From the IMG/VR virus record IMGVR_UViG_3300021379_001533, positions 1 to 22,670 of that record: a stretch of 22,670 nt of DNA, one strand, 5' to 3'. Made by a program: the position numbers and the translations under genes. The notes under the pieces are model-generated. The model did not search any database. It had not been told where the DNA came from and saw nothing but the letters and a program-made list of their open reading frames with translations. Position 1 is the stretch's first letter; every line of letters starts with the position of its first letter. Of this stretch, positions 7,110 through 14,959 are shown piece after piece. The stretch comes from a virus.

Positions 7110-7525
7110 TATTTCCCTACTGGTCCAGTCGGTTCACTGTCACCCTTAAACCAGAAATCTGAGATCTTGGTAAAGGTCGCTAGAAAACCACCGACTAAAA
7201 TGTTAAGTAAATCTCTGAATGAGTCCGAGATTTGAAAGAAAAATAGTATGGTAACAAGGACAATAAAAATACCCATTGTCAACAGACTCATCGTTACCCT
7301 AGCAGCAAACTGCCGTGTTCTTTGACTTGCTTCTAATTCTGCTTCGTGTACAATTAAATCAACTGGTACACCTCTTTGAATCGCATCAGCAATCTCATCT
7401 AACTGTGTATGTGGGTTGCCTACCTTTGGCGGTATGGCAGGTTCTTCCACTTGCTCTTCAGCCATGTCATTCACTTCCTCTGATGGTTTTGCCGTCAGAT
7501 CAACTTTCTGATTCGGTGTCAACAT
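7109..7525 (-). CDS. small membrane protein, holin-like
   Basis: 138 aa with a polar, acidic N-terminal ~70 residues and two hydrophobic segments. The first is VTMSLLTMGIFIVLVTILFF (about residues 77-96); the second is LLNILVGGFLATFTKI (about 107-122), followed by a short charged tail. The arrangement, and a second segment ending before FKGDSEP, resemble small phage holins, but I recognise no definite family. The ATG at 7525 has AAGGAA eight bases upstream and overlaps the preceding gene by 26 bases. An ATG at 7465, also with a good GAGGAAG site, would give a 118-aa form, so two products from dual starts, as in holin/antiholin pairs, are conceivable. No endolysin gene lies in the window. Confidence 0.7.
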   Translation of the reverse strand: MLTPNQKVDLTAKPSEEVNDMAEEQVEEPAIPPKVGNPHTQLDEIADAIQRGVPVDLIVHEAELEASQRTRQFAARVTMSLLTMGIFIVLVTILFFFQISDSFRDLLNILVGGFLATFTKISDFWFKGDSEPTGPVGK

Positions 7526-8966
7526 AATATCGTTCCTTCAACTCTGAGGAAATGTTACCAAATCTCAGATACTGCATCTCACCTGATTGTTTGTTTTGTA
7601 CGATAATTGGTGCAGTAGGATTCTTCTTACCGTACTCTTTGATTTTTTCAACTCCATTTGACTCACCAACGACCTTGTTCCATCGTTGGTATTTTTCCCG
7701 ACCCCACTTACACATATCGTAGACGTCAGGAGTCACCTGAAAAATAGGTGTACCTGTTTCCTCTATCCCCTCTTTCATTATAGCAATCAACTTTGACATT
7801 CCTCGTCCGAGGGCACGATTACCAAGAACAGAATCCTTCCAAGTCTCACCCGTATGCTTTTTCCATACTCTCATAAGACCCTTGCCTGTCTTGGAGTCAA
7901 CTGCCCACCCATCAGACTTTGGATTGTATTCTATTCTGCCGTATTTTTTGTGCTTGATGACGATATCATCTGCTGTCTTACCCATGACCTCAGCAGGGAC
8001 TTTGTGTTTCTTAAAGAGATTGTCGAGTTTGAACTCATCAGATCCTTCATTGACTTGTACCTCTTCGACCTTCTCAACCTCTTCTTGTTCCTCGAGTTCT
8101 TCCTCAGTAATCAAACTTGCTTCGGTCATCCAAAGTGCCTCAGATATCTGTGTTCTCTGGAAATCATCTAATGCATTGGCTAGTGTAACAAATTCTTCCT
8201 CGCTTAGCTCCTCGAGGTCCATGCCAATATCTTCAGCGAACTGCATTGTAGAATCTACTGTAGTCTCGATCCATTCATCACGTTCGAAAAGTGTTTGCAT
8301 GGCGATATCTACAGATTCGCTCTTCATCTTTTTCCTCTTAAATGGTTCAGTGAAACCTTTTATGTGACCTGTACCTGCGTTATTGGTTGGGATTTCTTCT
8401 TGCTCTACAGGTTCGACCTCGGAAATATTACCACCTACAAGTTCATCTACAAAATCCTGGAGACCTGCCTTTTTAAGAGCACGATCATCTAATTTTGCTC
8501 GCTTCATTTCTTGCTTGAACTTCCTGACATTGCCTTTGGATTTCTCCCACATGTCAGAGATTTTTTGGATCATGTCCTCGTCAGTTGCAGGATTTTTTGC
8601 AACCTCTAGCATGACTTGAACCAGTCTGTCCGATACTTCGTAACCCATTTCTTCCTTCATTAAGAGTGCAGTCGCTGCTGCTACGCCAGCAAGCATGCTA
8701 CCACCTCCTGGTATGAATGACATTAACTTTTTAATATTCCAAATTACCCTGTCGAGAAGGGTGTATGCTTTTCTCTCTTCATCAGACTCAAGTTCCTTCA
8801 TCTTTTTTAGGATGTTTCCCTTATCGTCGATGATACCGAGTTTATATGCTTTTGTCTTCTTGAATGGAGTCGCCATTTTCTTAACGAAAAAATACGCAGT
8901 CGCTAAGTTAAAAGCACCCGTCAGTAGTCCCTCATTAAGGTTTTGTTGTCGGGAGTATGATTCCAT
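7500..8966 (-). CDS. conserved T4-like marine phage protein of unknown function
   Basis: 488 aa. The N-terminal ~110 residues, including ATPFKKTKAYKLGIIDDKGN, then AYTLLDRVIWNIKKLM and a hydrophobic glycine-rich stretch (IPGGGSMLAGVAAATALLM), match a pattern I recall in many T4-like cyanophage and marine phage proteins with no known function. The middle is acidic (around EEELEEQEEVEKVEEVQ). The C-terminal half is mixed alpha/beta with no motif I know. The start begins ESYSRQQNLNEGL; L-N-E followed by G might be a gp21 site. The ATG at 8966 has GAGGAAC five bases upstream and overlaps the previous gene by 32 bases. A virion or head-core location is plausible from its late-region context. Confidence 0.8.
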   Translation of the reverse strand: MESYSRQQNLNEGLLTGAFNLATAYFFVKKMATPFKKTKAYKLGIIDDKGNILKKMKELESDEERKAYTLLDRVIWNIKKLMSFIPGGGSMLAGVAAATALLMKEEMGYEVSDRLVQVMLEVAKNPATDEDMIQKISDMWEKSKGNVRKFKQEMKRAKLDDRALKKAGLQDFVDELVGGNISEVEPVEQEEIPTNNAGTGHIKGFTEPFKRKKMKSESVDIAMQTLFERDEWIETTVDSTMQFAEDIGMDLEELSEEEFVTLANALDDFQRTQISEALWMTEASLITEEELEEQEEVEKVEEVQVNEGSDEFKLDNLFKKHKVPAEVMGKTADDIVIKHKKYGRIEYNPKSDGWAVDSKTGKGLMRVWKKHTGETWKDSVLGNRALGRGMSKLIAIMKEGIEETGTPIFQVTPDVYDMCKWGREKYQRWNKVVGESNGVEKIKEYGKKNPTAPIIVQNKQSGEMQYLRFGNISSELKERYYVDTESES

Positions 8967-9363
8967 CAAGTTCCTCTGTTGCTTTATCCATTGCCTCTCT
9001 TTCGATCTCTATATCTGATACCTGTATCAAGGCACCATTGATGCCATGCACTTTCTTAGGGCATCTATCGAGAATCATGAGAAACATTTTAAGTAGTGAC
9101 CAGTTGTCAGGAGCAGTCTTAAAGAATAATAATCTCTGTGCCGCATCGAACTGGAAAACATTAAAATAGACTATAATATGATTCATAGTCAATCGACACT
9201 TTAACACATCGTTCCTACGATAGTTGTTAAACTGGCGATTGATGTATTTTGTAATATTTACGTCAGAGACGAACTCTCTGGTTGTCGTATACTCTTTCAT
9301 CCTGTAATTTTGAAAGGCATACAACAACCAGTTTTCATTCGTCAGATTATCAAAAATCTGCAT
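8935..9363 (-). CDS. conserved T4-like phage protein (DUF7207-like, from memory)
   Basis: 142 aa. The opening MQIFDNLTNENWLLYAFQNY, the central YINRQFNNYRR and the MNHIIVYFNVF segment match a small all-helical family widespread in T4-like marine phages, which I recall as DUF7207 with unknown function. The usual pattern is FDNL..(N/D)N(F/W)..YA..(H/N)Y then (R/K)(Y/F)IxR..NRY. It lies directly after the fibre-like gene (15-base gap, no evident ribosome binding site) and before the 488-aa conserved gene. The last ~30 residues (from about residue 113) overlap nothing conserved and look charged. Confidence 0.8.
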   Translation of the reverse strand: MQIFDNLTNENWLLYAFQNYRMKEYTTTREFVSDVNITKYINRQFNNYRRNDVLKCRLTMNHIIVYFNVFQFDAAQRLLFFKTAPDNWSLLKMFLMILDRCPKKVHGINGALIQVSDIEIEREAMDKATEELDGIILPTTKP

Positions 9364-9378
9364 AATAAAGAGAGTTTT

Positions 9379-11022
9379 TTACTCAGTCCACTCCGTAACC
9401 AAAGACTCACCTGTTACCTGCTCGAGTGCTCGAGCGAGTTTCAGCATGTTAATCTTTCGGTTAAGAACTTTACCATCTGCCTGTGGTACTCTTTCGTAGT
9501 GTACCCACTCGCCATCTTCGTGAGATGCTTGTCTTACCTCAACTCCGTTGGAGTCCATTGCCCAGATTGAGCAGGAACCAGAGTCAACTTTACCGTAGAG
9601 ATATGCCTGAGTGTGGTTTGGTACGTTTTGTACCTGGGTAATACTTGGAGGAGCAGATGCGTTTTGCATTACAACTGTATCCTCAAGAACATTTCCACCT
9701 GTGGCATAAGCAAAGTTAATATTGGAATCACCAATACCAACTGGTGTAGTTTGGACTCTCATCAAACCAGGTCCATACATATGAAGACCATCTGATGTAG
9801 AATCAGCAGCACCAAGATGAACGTTAGATGTAAAAGTCGCACCCTCAGTAGAAGTCGAAGTGTAAGACAGTTCTCTGTCTGTTCCGTTAAAGAACAAATT
9901 CTCATTCGTGGATGAGGAATGGAAAGTCACATTCGCCTCAACAGTGTCTTGACCTGTGACCAAGGATCCGTGTACGATGAAACCATCAGTACCAGCAACA
10001 TTGGCAGTCATGACGTCAGTAGCAGAGTTCCAGTACAATCCTCTTGCTCCGTTTGAGCCATTGATTGTAACATTGAAACCAGCACCTGATTGTCCGACCT
10101 CAGTAATACCATTGGCGTTTAATCCACCATTGATAGTCATCTGAGTTGCAGATCCGTCCCAGAATGTATTACCACCAGCACCATAGAGTGTCATGTCGTA
10201 CTGGTTACCAAGTCCACCATTTCCGAAGTGGAAGTCTCCTGCCCACTCAGTATTGGCTACGTTTTGTGTCCACTTATTTGCGGCACTGTCAAAGTAGATA
10301 TTGTATCCACCTGATCCAATTACTTTGAGGTCTGATCCAGTTGCTTCGCAACCGAGTTGTGATGCACCATCAACATAGAGTGCTCCGGAGGAGTTTGCTA
10401 CAATCTGAGTAGGATTGGCAACTTCAAGAGTCGAGGTTGCTTTTTTCCACCAGACCCAATCAGTAGCGATTCCATCTTCGCCCCATGCTTTAATGTCTTG
10501 ACCTACTGTATTGTTACCAACGATAACACTGTTGGCAATTACGTTTAACTGTCCGGAAATCTCTACTGCCTGGTCTCCATCAGTTTTGATATGACCAGTA
10601 TCACCATAGAGTTCTAACTTCTTACCATTACCTACGCCAGTCGTACCAACGATGACATTTGCGGCAGCAGCATTGACTTCACCTGTGATATTGTAGTAAC
10701 CCCAATGATTGAAGACAAGAGAGTTAAATGTAGTAGCATCGCCAATTGAAACGAAACTCGTGAACTGTGTATTACAGTTAAAAGTATGAGTGTCGTTAGC
10801 AGACGTAAAAGTCTGATTGGCATTCATGTTGGATCCGTAAATCGTCACATCGCAAGGAGTAGACGATGACCCAAAAGTAGTATTCGATGGTATGAATGAG
10901 AGAAAATTTGCCATTGTAATTTTGGTATTTCTCGCACTCGGATTAAAGTCGATGATATGTATCACATCATCAGCAGACAAAGCAGATATCTCTGTTAAGT
11001 CCGTTATTTTTCTATCAGCCAT
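9379..11022 (-). CDS. repeat-built fibre-like virion structural protein
   Basis: 547 aa, beta-rich and full of Gly, Asn, Thr and Ser. The N-terminus MADRKITDLTEISALSADDV resembles the opening of many marine phage tail-fibre and virion proteins (KITDLT...DD...IID). The body repeats a motif of the form D-[ILMV]-x-[ILVA]-x-G-x(5-9)-[FWY]-x(2)-A, seen at residues 58, 176, 231, 276 and 317. Examples are DLKVIGSGGYNIYFDSAANK and DMTLYGAGGNTFWDGSATQM, as expected for a trimeric beta-solenoid or fibre shaft. The C-terminus (VLNRKINMLKLARALEQV) is helical, possibly a trimer clamp. Strong ribosome binding site GGAAGGA before the ATG at 11022. No receptor-binding domain can be named, so it may be a fibre, a baseplate-associated protein or a capsid decoration. 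Confidence 0.8.
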   Translation of the reverse strand: MADRKITDLTEISALSADDVIHIIDFNPSARNTKITMANFLSFIPSNTTFGSSSTPCDVTIYGSNMNANQTFTSANDTHTFNCNTQFTSFVSIGDATTFNSLVFNHWGYYNITGEVNAAAANVIVGTTGVGNGKKLELYGDTGHIKTDGDQAVEISGQLNVIANSVIVGNNTVGQDIKAWGEDGIATDWVWWKKATSTLEVANPTQIVANSSGALYVDGASQLGCEATGSDLKVIGSGGYNIYFDSAANKWTQNVANTEWAGDFHFGNGGLGNQYDMTLYGAGGNTFWDGSATQMTINGGLNANGITEVGQSGAGFNVTINGSNGARGLYWNSATDVMTANVAGTDGFIVHGSLVTGQDTVEANVTFHSSSTNENLFFNGTDRELSYTSTSTEGATFTSNVHLGAADSTSDGLHMYGPGLMRVQTTPVGIGDSNINFAYATGGNVLEDTVVMQNASAPPSITQVQNVPNHTQAYLYGKVDSGSCSIWAMDSNGVEVRQASHEDGEWVHYERVPQADGKVLNRKINMLKLARALEQVTGESLVTEWTE

Positions 11023-11063
11023 TTTATCCTTCCGATAGGTTAATTATTAGATCACGAAACATT

Positions 11064-12068
11064 TCACTCATAGTAGGATGCGTCCATTGACCCATCATTT
11101 CTACCATACTTTTGTATGTCCATCTGAGTTCCGCCAAAGTTCATATTACCTTTGTCGTCAGATGTAGGACGTACTCCATAAAGGTATTCAATCGTATCAC
11201 AAGACTGATCTAAAGTCATTCCTGCGGCACGGTACAACTCCAGCATTCGATAGAGTTGCAGTTGGGTAATTTCGGGTTTCCCGTAGATTTCCATGCTGTC
11301 AGCAACATTGCCGTCCCACATACCTTCAGAAATCATTTTTTCTTTGATCCCAAATTTGTCGTCGATTTCCAAAAACCTCTCCTTAAGTTGGATACGTTGT
11401 TTGAACTGCTCGACGGAGAACTTAGGTCGTTGTAGTCGTTCTTCTCTACGACGGATTTGATCGTCAAGAGATTCGCTCTTTGGTTTTAAATCCACTTTTT
11501 CCTTTTTTCCTGTCATTTCAACCTTCTTACCTTTAGTTTTCTTTGTGACTCCTGGCGTCGGTGGTGAAGGTTTCTTTTGAACATCGACGGCACCAGTGCT
11601 CATGACGTTTTCGGGATCGGGTTCTTTTGGAGCAGGTTCACCTCCCTCAGCTCCTTTTGCAGGTGGAGCATCCTTCTCCTTCTCATCTTCTCCACCATCT
11701 TCCTTATCCTCTTCTCCATCCTTGGAGTCATCCTTTTCCTTTTTCTTACCTACAGGATCATCATCCTCATCTTCCTTGTCCTCATCATCTTCAGACTCTT
11801 CTTCTTTTTTGTCTTTGACGTCATCACCTGCTTTGGTATCAAATGGGTCAAACTTTTTGCCTTTTTTGGCATCCTTCATTCTTGCTTTGAGATCTTCCTG
11901 TTCTTTATCTTTAAAACCAGGATTCTCATCGTCGACTGTAGGATCGAGTTCTTTAATTTTCTTTGCTTTGGCTTCAGCAGTCTTCTTACGTTCAGCACGT
12001 AAACCTGCCTTATGCTCTGCATGCACCAGATCAATTATCTTGCTGGCGAGATTTACATACTTAGACAT
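11064..12068 (-). CDS. highly charged structural/core-like protein
   Basis: 334 aa in three parts: a basic, helical N-terminus (MSKYVNLASKIIDLVHAE then Lys/Ala-rich), an extremely acidic and lysine-rich low-complexity middle (about residues 80-160, with runs such as EEESEDDEDKEDEDDD), and a folded-looking C-terminus (about 200-334, with RRREERLQRPKFSVEQFKQR). I do not recognise it. LVHAE followed by H could be a gp21-type site but is weaker than the F-[IL]-x-E leaders. Charged composition like this is typical of prohead core proteins such as gp22. It has its own CTAAATA late box (12094-12087) and a good AAAGGAAC ribosome binding site. The fibre-like gene follows after 41 bases. Confidence 0.75.
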   Translation of the reverse strand: MSKYVNLASKIIDLVHAEHKAGLRAERKKTAEAKAKKIKELDPTVDDENPGFKDKEQEDLKARMKDAKKGKKFDPFDTKAGDDVKDKKEEESEDDEDKEDEDDDPVGKKKEKDDSKDGEEDKEDGGEDEKEKDAPPAKGAEGGEPAPKEPDPENVMSTGAVDVQKKPSPPTPGVTKKTKGKKVEMTGKKEKVDLKPKSESLDDQIRRREERLQRPKFSVEQFKQRIQLKERFLEIDDKFGIKEKMISEGMWDGNVADSMEIYGKPEITQLQLYRMLELYRAAGMTLDQSCDTIEYLYGVRPTSDDKGNMNFGGTQMDIQKYGRNDGSMDASYYE

Positions 12069-12085
12069 AAGTTCCTTTCGTTCTA

Positions 12086-13432
12086 CTATTTAGGTTCGTT
12101 GCGTATGTCTGGATTCACAACGAATCCATTTTTCTGCATCCATCCTGTTCCCATAAGAACAGGGTAGTTCATATGACCACGATCTGCCAGGGAAAATCTG
12201 ACAGGGTATTCTTTCTTACGGAATGTCATTGGAATGGTGACCACGGGTCGCCTTTCCTTATCTGTACCAACTGCACCCTGAACAGTCTCAAACTCATCAA
12301 CAGGAAATGTTAATGTCTTCCCTGTATCTCCGACTTTGAAAATGGCACGATTATTCTTTGTTACCTTGAGTCCTCTGGCATCAAGTGTAGATGAGCCAGC
12401 ATTTCCTGTATCCATTTTTGCTAGCATCTCACCCCACTCAAACTTGACAGGTTCGATAACACCGATCTCAACTTTTTTCTTCGTCCAGTTTTTATCATCC
12501 TGGAAAAAGGTATGCATGTTTCTCACGACGTCTCTGCCATCGATGTCTTTTTTCTCGTTGATGGAATAGTATTTTCCAGAGACGCCAGGAGAACCATTTA
12601 CCTCGATGATAGTGTATCCAAAATCACCGACTCCAATATCAACTCCACAGAATCTCATGTTCATAGCATGTGCTGCTAGCTCAGCGATTCGTACCATCTC
12701 AGGTGTAGGTCGATAGGGTTCGTAGTTTGATCCGAGTTTTATATTGGTACGGAAGTCCTTGTCTGCCTTAAATCTTCTCATGGCAAAAATCGCCTCGCCT
12801 AATAAAACTCCGACTCGAATATCGTATTTGATAGGAAGGTATTGCTGAAGTAGGATTTCTTTGTTGTCAACGTCAAAGGCATCTACGACAGACTGTAGAG
12901 ATTCCATTGAGTCTATTTTCATGACACCCTTGCCCTGTGATCCTGTAACAGTTTTTAGGATCATTGGAAACTTGCCTCCGACAGTCTTCACTGCGTCCTC
13001 GAGTACGGCAGGATGAACTATGGATGTTATCGGAGTGACAAGTTTCGCATCAGTAAGAATGCGAGAAGTCGTGAGTTTGTTTCTCGCATTCTTCATTGTG
13101 CCGATCTCATTGAGCATAGACACACCGATCGTCTCAAGAGATTCTACGACACCTAACCTTGACTCATCTGTCAGAACAGAACCTAAAGGAATAGCAAAAG
13201 TCTCATTGACATTTATTTGAAGACTATCCATTTTACCATTGTAGTTGTTAATGGTAATCTTTCCAGACCTTACTTTTTTGGTATCAAGATAGCATTCATC
13301 TACGTAGACGATGTAGGTATTTTCCATATCTCCCCAAAACTCCTGGGGATTGCTATCCATTGGGTTTGAGATAGTCAATACAAGGAAGGTCGGTTTACTG
13401 ACCTCTTCAAACATTGTCTTAAAATGCTTCAC
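12086..13432 (-). CDS. RimK-like ATP-grasp ligase fused to RimB-like (zinc/aspartyl) protease domain, with capsid-targeting-like leader
   Basis: 448 aa. Residues ~85-310 are an ATP-grasp of the RimK kind (ATP-dependent carboxylate-amine ligation). They show Lys160 and the glycine loop in MILKTVTGSQGKGV, LLQQYLP at 194-200, the DIRV strand (Asp204), and the metal-binding IIEVNGSPG (Glu277, Asn279). Residues ~328-432 resemble the RimB / ATP-dependent zinc protease family: MDTGNAGSSTLDA (Asp341) corresponds to its DTGA motif, and DRGHMNYPVLMG to its RxxMxYPVLLG motif. In bacteria RimK and RimB modify and demodify protein C-termini such as that of S6; here they are one chain. The N-terminus MKHFKTMFEEV looks like a shortened capsid-targeting leader with a site after Glu10. 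It starts on an ATGA overlap with the nucleotidyltransferase. Substrate unknown. Confidence 0.88.
   Translation of the reverse strand: MKHFKTMFEEVSKPTFLVLTISNPMDSNPQEFWGDMENTYIVYVDECYLDTKKVRSGKITINNYNGKMDSLQINVNETFAIPLGSVLTDESRLGVVESLETIGVSMLNEIGTMKNARNKLTTSRILTDAKLVTPITSIVHPAVLEDAVKTVGGKFPMILKTVTGSQGKGVMKIDSMESLQSVVDAFDVDNKEILLQQYLPIKYDIRVGVLLGEAIFAMRRFKADKDFRTNIKLGSNYEPYRPTPEMVRIAELAAHAMNMRFCGVDIGVGDFGYTIIEVNGSPGVSGKYYSINEKKDIDGRDVVRNMHTFFQDDKNWTKKKVEIGVIEPVKFEWGEMLAKMDTGNAGSSTLDARGLKVTKNNRAIFKVGDTGKTLTFPVDEFETVQGAVGTDKERRPVVTIPMTFRKKEYPVRFSLADRGHMNYPVLMGTGWMQKNGFVVNPDIRNEPK
12087..12094 (-). promoter_or_regulatory. late promoter box before the charged 334-aa gene
   Basis: Minus-strand CCTAAATA is embedded in the last codons of the ATP-grasp gene (the TAG stop at 12088-12086 overlaps the box). 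The next ATG is at 12068, about 20 bases on, with AAAGGAAC between. Same box as at the other late junctions, here with CCT rather than CCCT. Confidence 0.6.
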
Positions 13433-14037
13433 TTTACTCCCATTCCTTTCCGTACTGCGATGAACATTTTCTTGACATCAGGTTCCTTGAGTTTTTCAGG
13501 TGACCCAAGCATAAAATGTGAATAATCATTATCCTTAGCAAATGCACGCATTTTACTAGCAGACATCCCTTCAGCACCATCTGCATCAGGATCTCTTTCG
13601 CCTGCTGAGATTACTTGTAGGTCGACTCCAATGTCTTTATCTTTATCAGCATGACCTGAATACTTTTTGAACATAGCAGTATATCCTGGGACTCTATCAG
13701 ATCCAGCAATAAACATTACCTTACCGTAACCTTCTGCTTTTAATCTGTAGACGATGGAAAAAGGGTTATCCGATTTGTTTTTACTATATACCATCAAATT
13801 TTTACCAAATGCTTTTTGGCAAATCTTGAATTTGGTATCGTAATCTAATGGATCTTTTTTCTTATCCTGAGTTTTAGAGACGAATACCATTGGCTTGCCT
13901 CCCTGTTGCTGGGCAACCCTCGATACGGTCTGGACAAGTTTCTGATGACCGATCGTAGGAGGATTCATTCTTCCGAATGTAACGACGGCAACCTTTTCGT
14001 TTTTCGCCTCGCGAATGAACTGCGTATAAGTTTTCAT
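13429..14037 (-). CDS. HxGH-type nucleotidyltransferase with T4 internal-protein-like capsid-targeting leader
   Basis: 202 aa. After a 10-residue leader the protein is a cytidylyl/adenylyl-transferase fold of the NMNAT/NadR-like kind. It has GRMNPPTIGH at 22-31 (the T-I-G-H form of the nucleotide-binding HxGH motif), FIAGSDR at 109-115, and SASKMRAFA at 159-167 in place of ISSTxIR, which binds the triphosphate. The substrate cannot be told from sequence; nicotinamide mononucleotide is one candidate. The N-terminus MKTYTQFIRE followed by A differs at only three of eleven positions from the T4 internal protein III leader as I remember it (MKTYQEFIAE followed by A), so gp21 cleavage after Glu10 is likely. 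The start is the ATG at 14037, just after the upstream stop. The frame is open further upstream but only as a shadow of the preceding gene. Confidence 0.9.
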   Translation of the reverse strand: MKTYTQFIREAKNEKVAVVTFGRMNPPTIGHQKLVQTVSRVAQQQGGKPMVFVSKTQDKKKDPLDYDTKFKICQKAFGKNLMVYSKNKSDNPFSIVYRLKAEGYGKVMFIAGSDRVPGYTAMFKKYSGHADKDKDIGVDLQVISAGERDPDADGAEGMSASKMRAFAKDNDYSHFMLGSPEKLKEPDVKKMFIAVRKGMGVK

Positions 14038-14038
14038 T

Positions 14039-14959
14039 TTACTTTTTCTTAGGACGGACTGTAGTAACTGATCCCTTGCCAGGAACTCCACCTTTACCAC
14101 CCCAACCCTCTTGCTTCTCTTTGACCTTCTCCTCCCAGTACTCTTTGGTAGACTGAGACCGAGTATCAGTAGCAAGTTTGACTGCCTCTTCCCAAGACAA
14201 CTCTTCCTTTTTGGTGATCTTGTGAGCAGTGTCTTTGTCCATGGTGACCTTGTGAGTCTTGTCGCCAATTTTTACTTCTTTTTTACCTGCCTTTGCGGCA
14301 TGAGCAATCTTGGCCATGAAGTCTTCGTCTTGAACTTTCTTCTTTTCCTGAAGATTCTCGACTTGTTTGAGATCAATATTCATATCGTCCTTTAATCTTT
14401 TGCGTTTGAGTTCCGGTGCTGGAACGTCGAAGTTATCTTTTACGATGTTGTAATCAAACATCTTACCTTTATACTTACCTGACTGGGGAACACCTGAAAT
14501 GGTATTGCCCTGAGGTTTTTCAAACTTAAAAACTACTTTATCATCCTCTTTGGCACCATTCTGTCCTATGGCTGGCCACCAGTCATATTTCATCTGACCT
14601 TTGAGAATAAATCCTACGGTGGTCTTGTCAATATAACCACTCATTGCTAGATTTGAGGGCATCGTCCTCTCATCAATAATCTCTTCTGATTCTACTGGAG
14701 ATTTCGTTTCTTTTTTCTTGACAGGATTCTCATGACCCTCAGTATCTTCTACGTTGTCCTTGTGCTCAGGTTTCTTACCTGTAATAAATTTTTCGCGATC
14801 GTCCTTCTCCGAGGCATGCTGGAAAAACTTTTCCTCGTAGTCAGATGTCTTTTTGGAAATAGGGTGCTCTTGAACACCATCTTTCTGACCAGGCGTATGG
14901 CTAGACTTTGCCTCATCTACTTTATTGACTACATTTTTGATTTGGTGTTCAAGTCTCAT
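14039..14959 (-). CDS. charged hypothetical protein of the packaged-enzyme operon
   Basis: 306 aa, unrecognised. The N-terminal ~100 residues are polar and low-complexity with HTPGQKDG and many Lys, Glu and Asp. A more ordered segment follows (about 105-190, with MSGYIDKTTVGFILKGQMKY), then Lys/Glu-rich helices, and a Gly-rich basic tail (GWGGKGGVPGKGSV). VNKVDE followed by AK at residues 12-19 is a possible gp21 site, similar to KVDE-A in gp21 itself. It begins on an ATGA overlap with the 275-aa gene and ends one base before the nucleotidyltransferase start, so it is part of the same translation chain. Its composition suits a protein resident in the head interior. Confidence 0.75.
   Translation of the reverse strand: MRLEHQIKNVVNKVDEAKSSHTPGQKDGVQEHPISKKTSDYEEKFFQHASEKDDREKFITGKKPEHKDNVEDTEGHENPVKKKETKSPVESEEIIDERTMPSNLAMSGYIDKTTVGFILKGQMKYDWWPAIGQNGAKEDDKVVFKFEKPQGNTISGVPQSGKYKGKMFDYNIVKDNFDVPAPELKRKRLKDDMNIDLKQVENLQEKKKVQDEDFMAKIAHAAKAGKKEVKIGDKTHKVTMDKDTAHKITKKEELSWEEAVKLATDTRSQSTKEYWEEKVKEKQEGWGGKGGVPGKGSVTTVRPKKK

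Noticed and set aside
9421-9435. Two adjacent CTCGAG copies in the fibre gene
   Set aside because: They encode the Ala-Leu-Glu-Gln helix of the C-terminus, and there is no larger repeat structure around them.
11577-12093. Long serine-rich plus-strand open frames opposite the charged 334-aa gene (similar ones opposite gp22 at 151-893)
   Set aside because: They are mirror images of Glu/Asp/Lys codon runs on the minus strand, have no ribosome binding sites and no domain character.
13329-13348. Inverted repeat TCCCC...GGGGA inside the ATP-grasp gene
   Set aside because: Within coding sequence with no run of T after it on either strand. No reason to call it a terminator.
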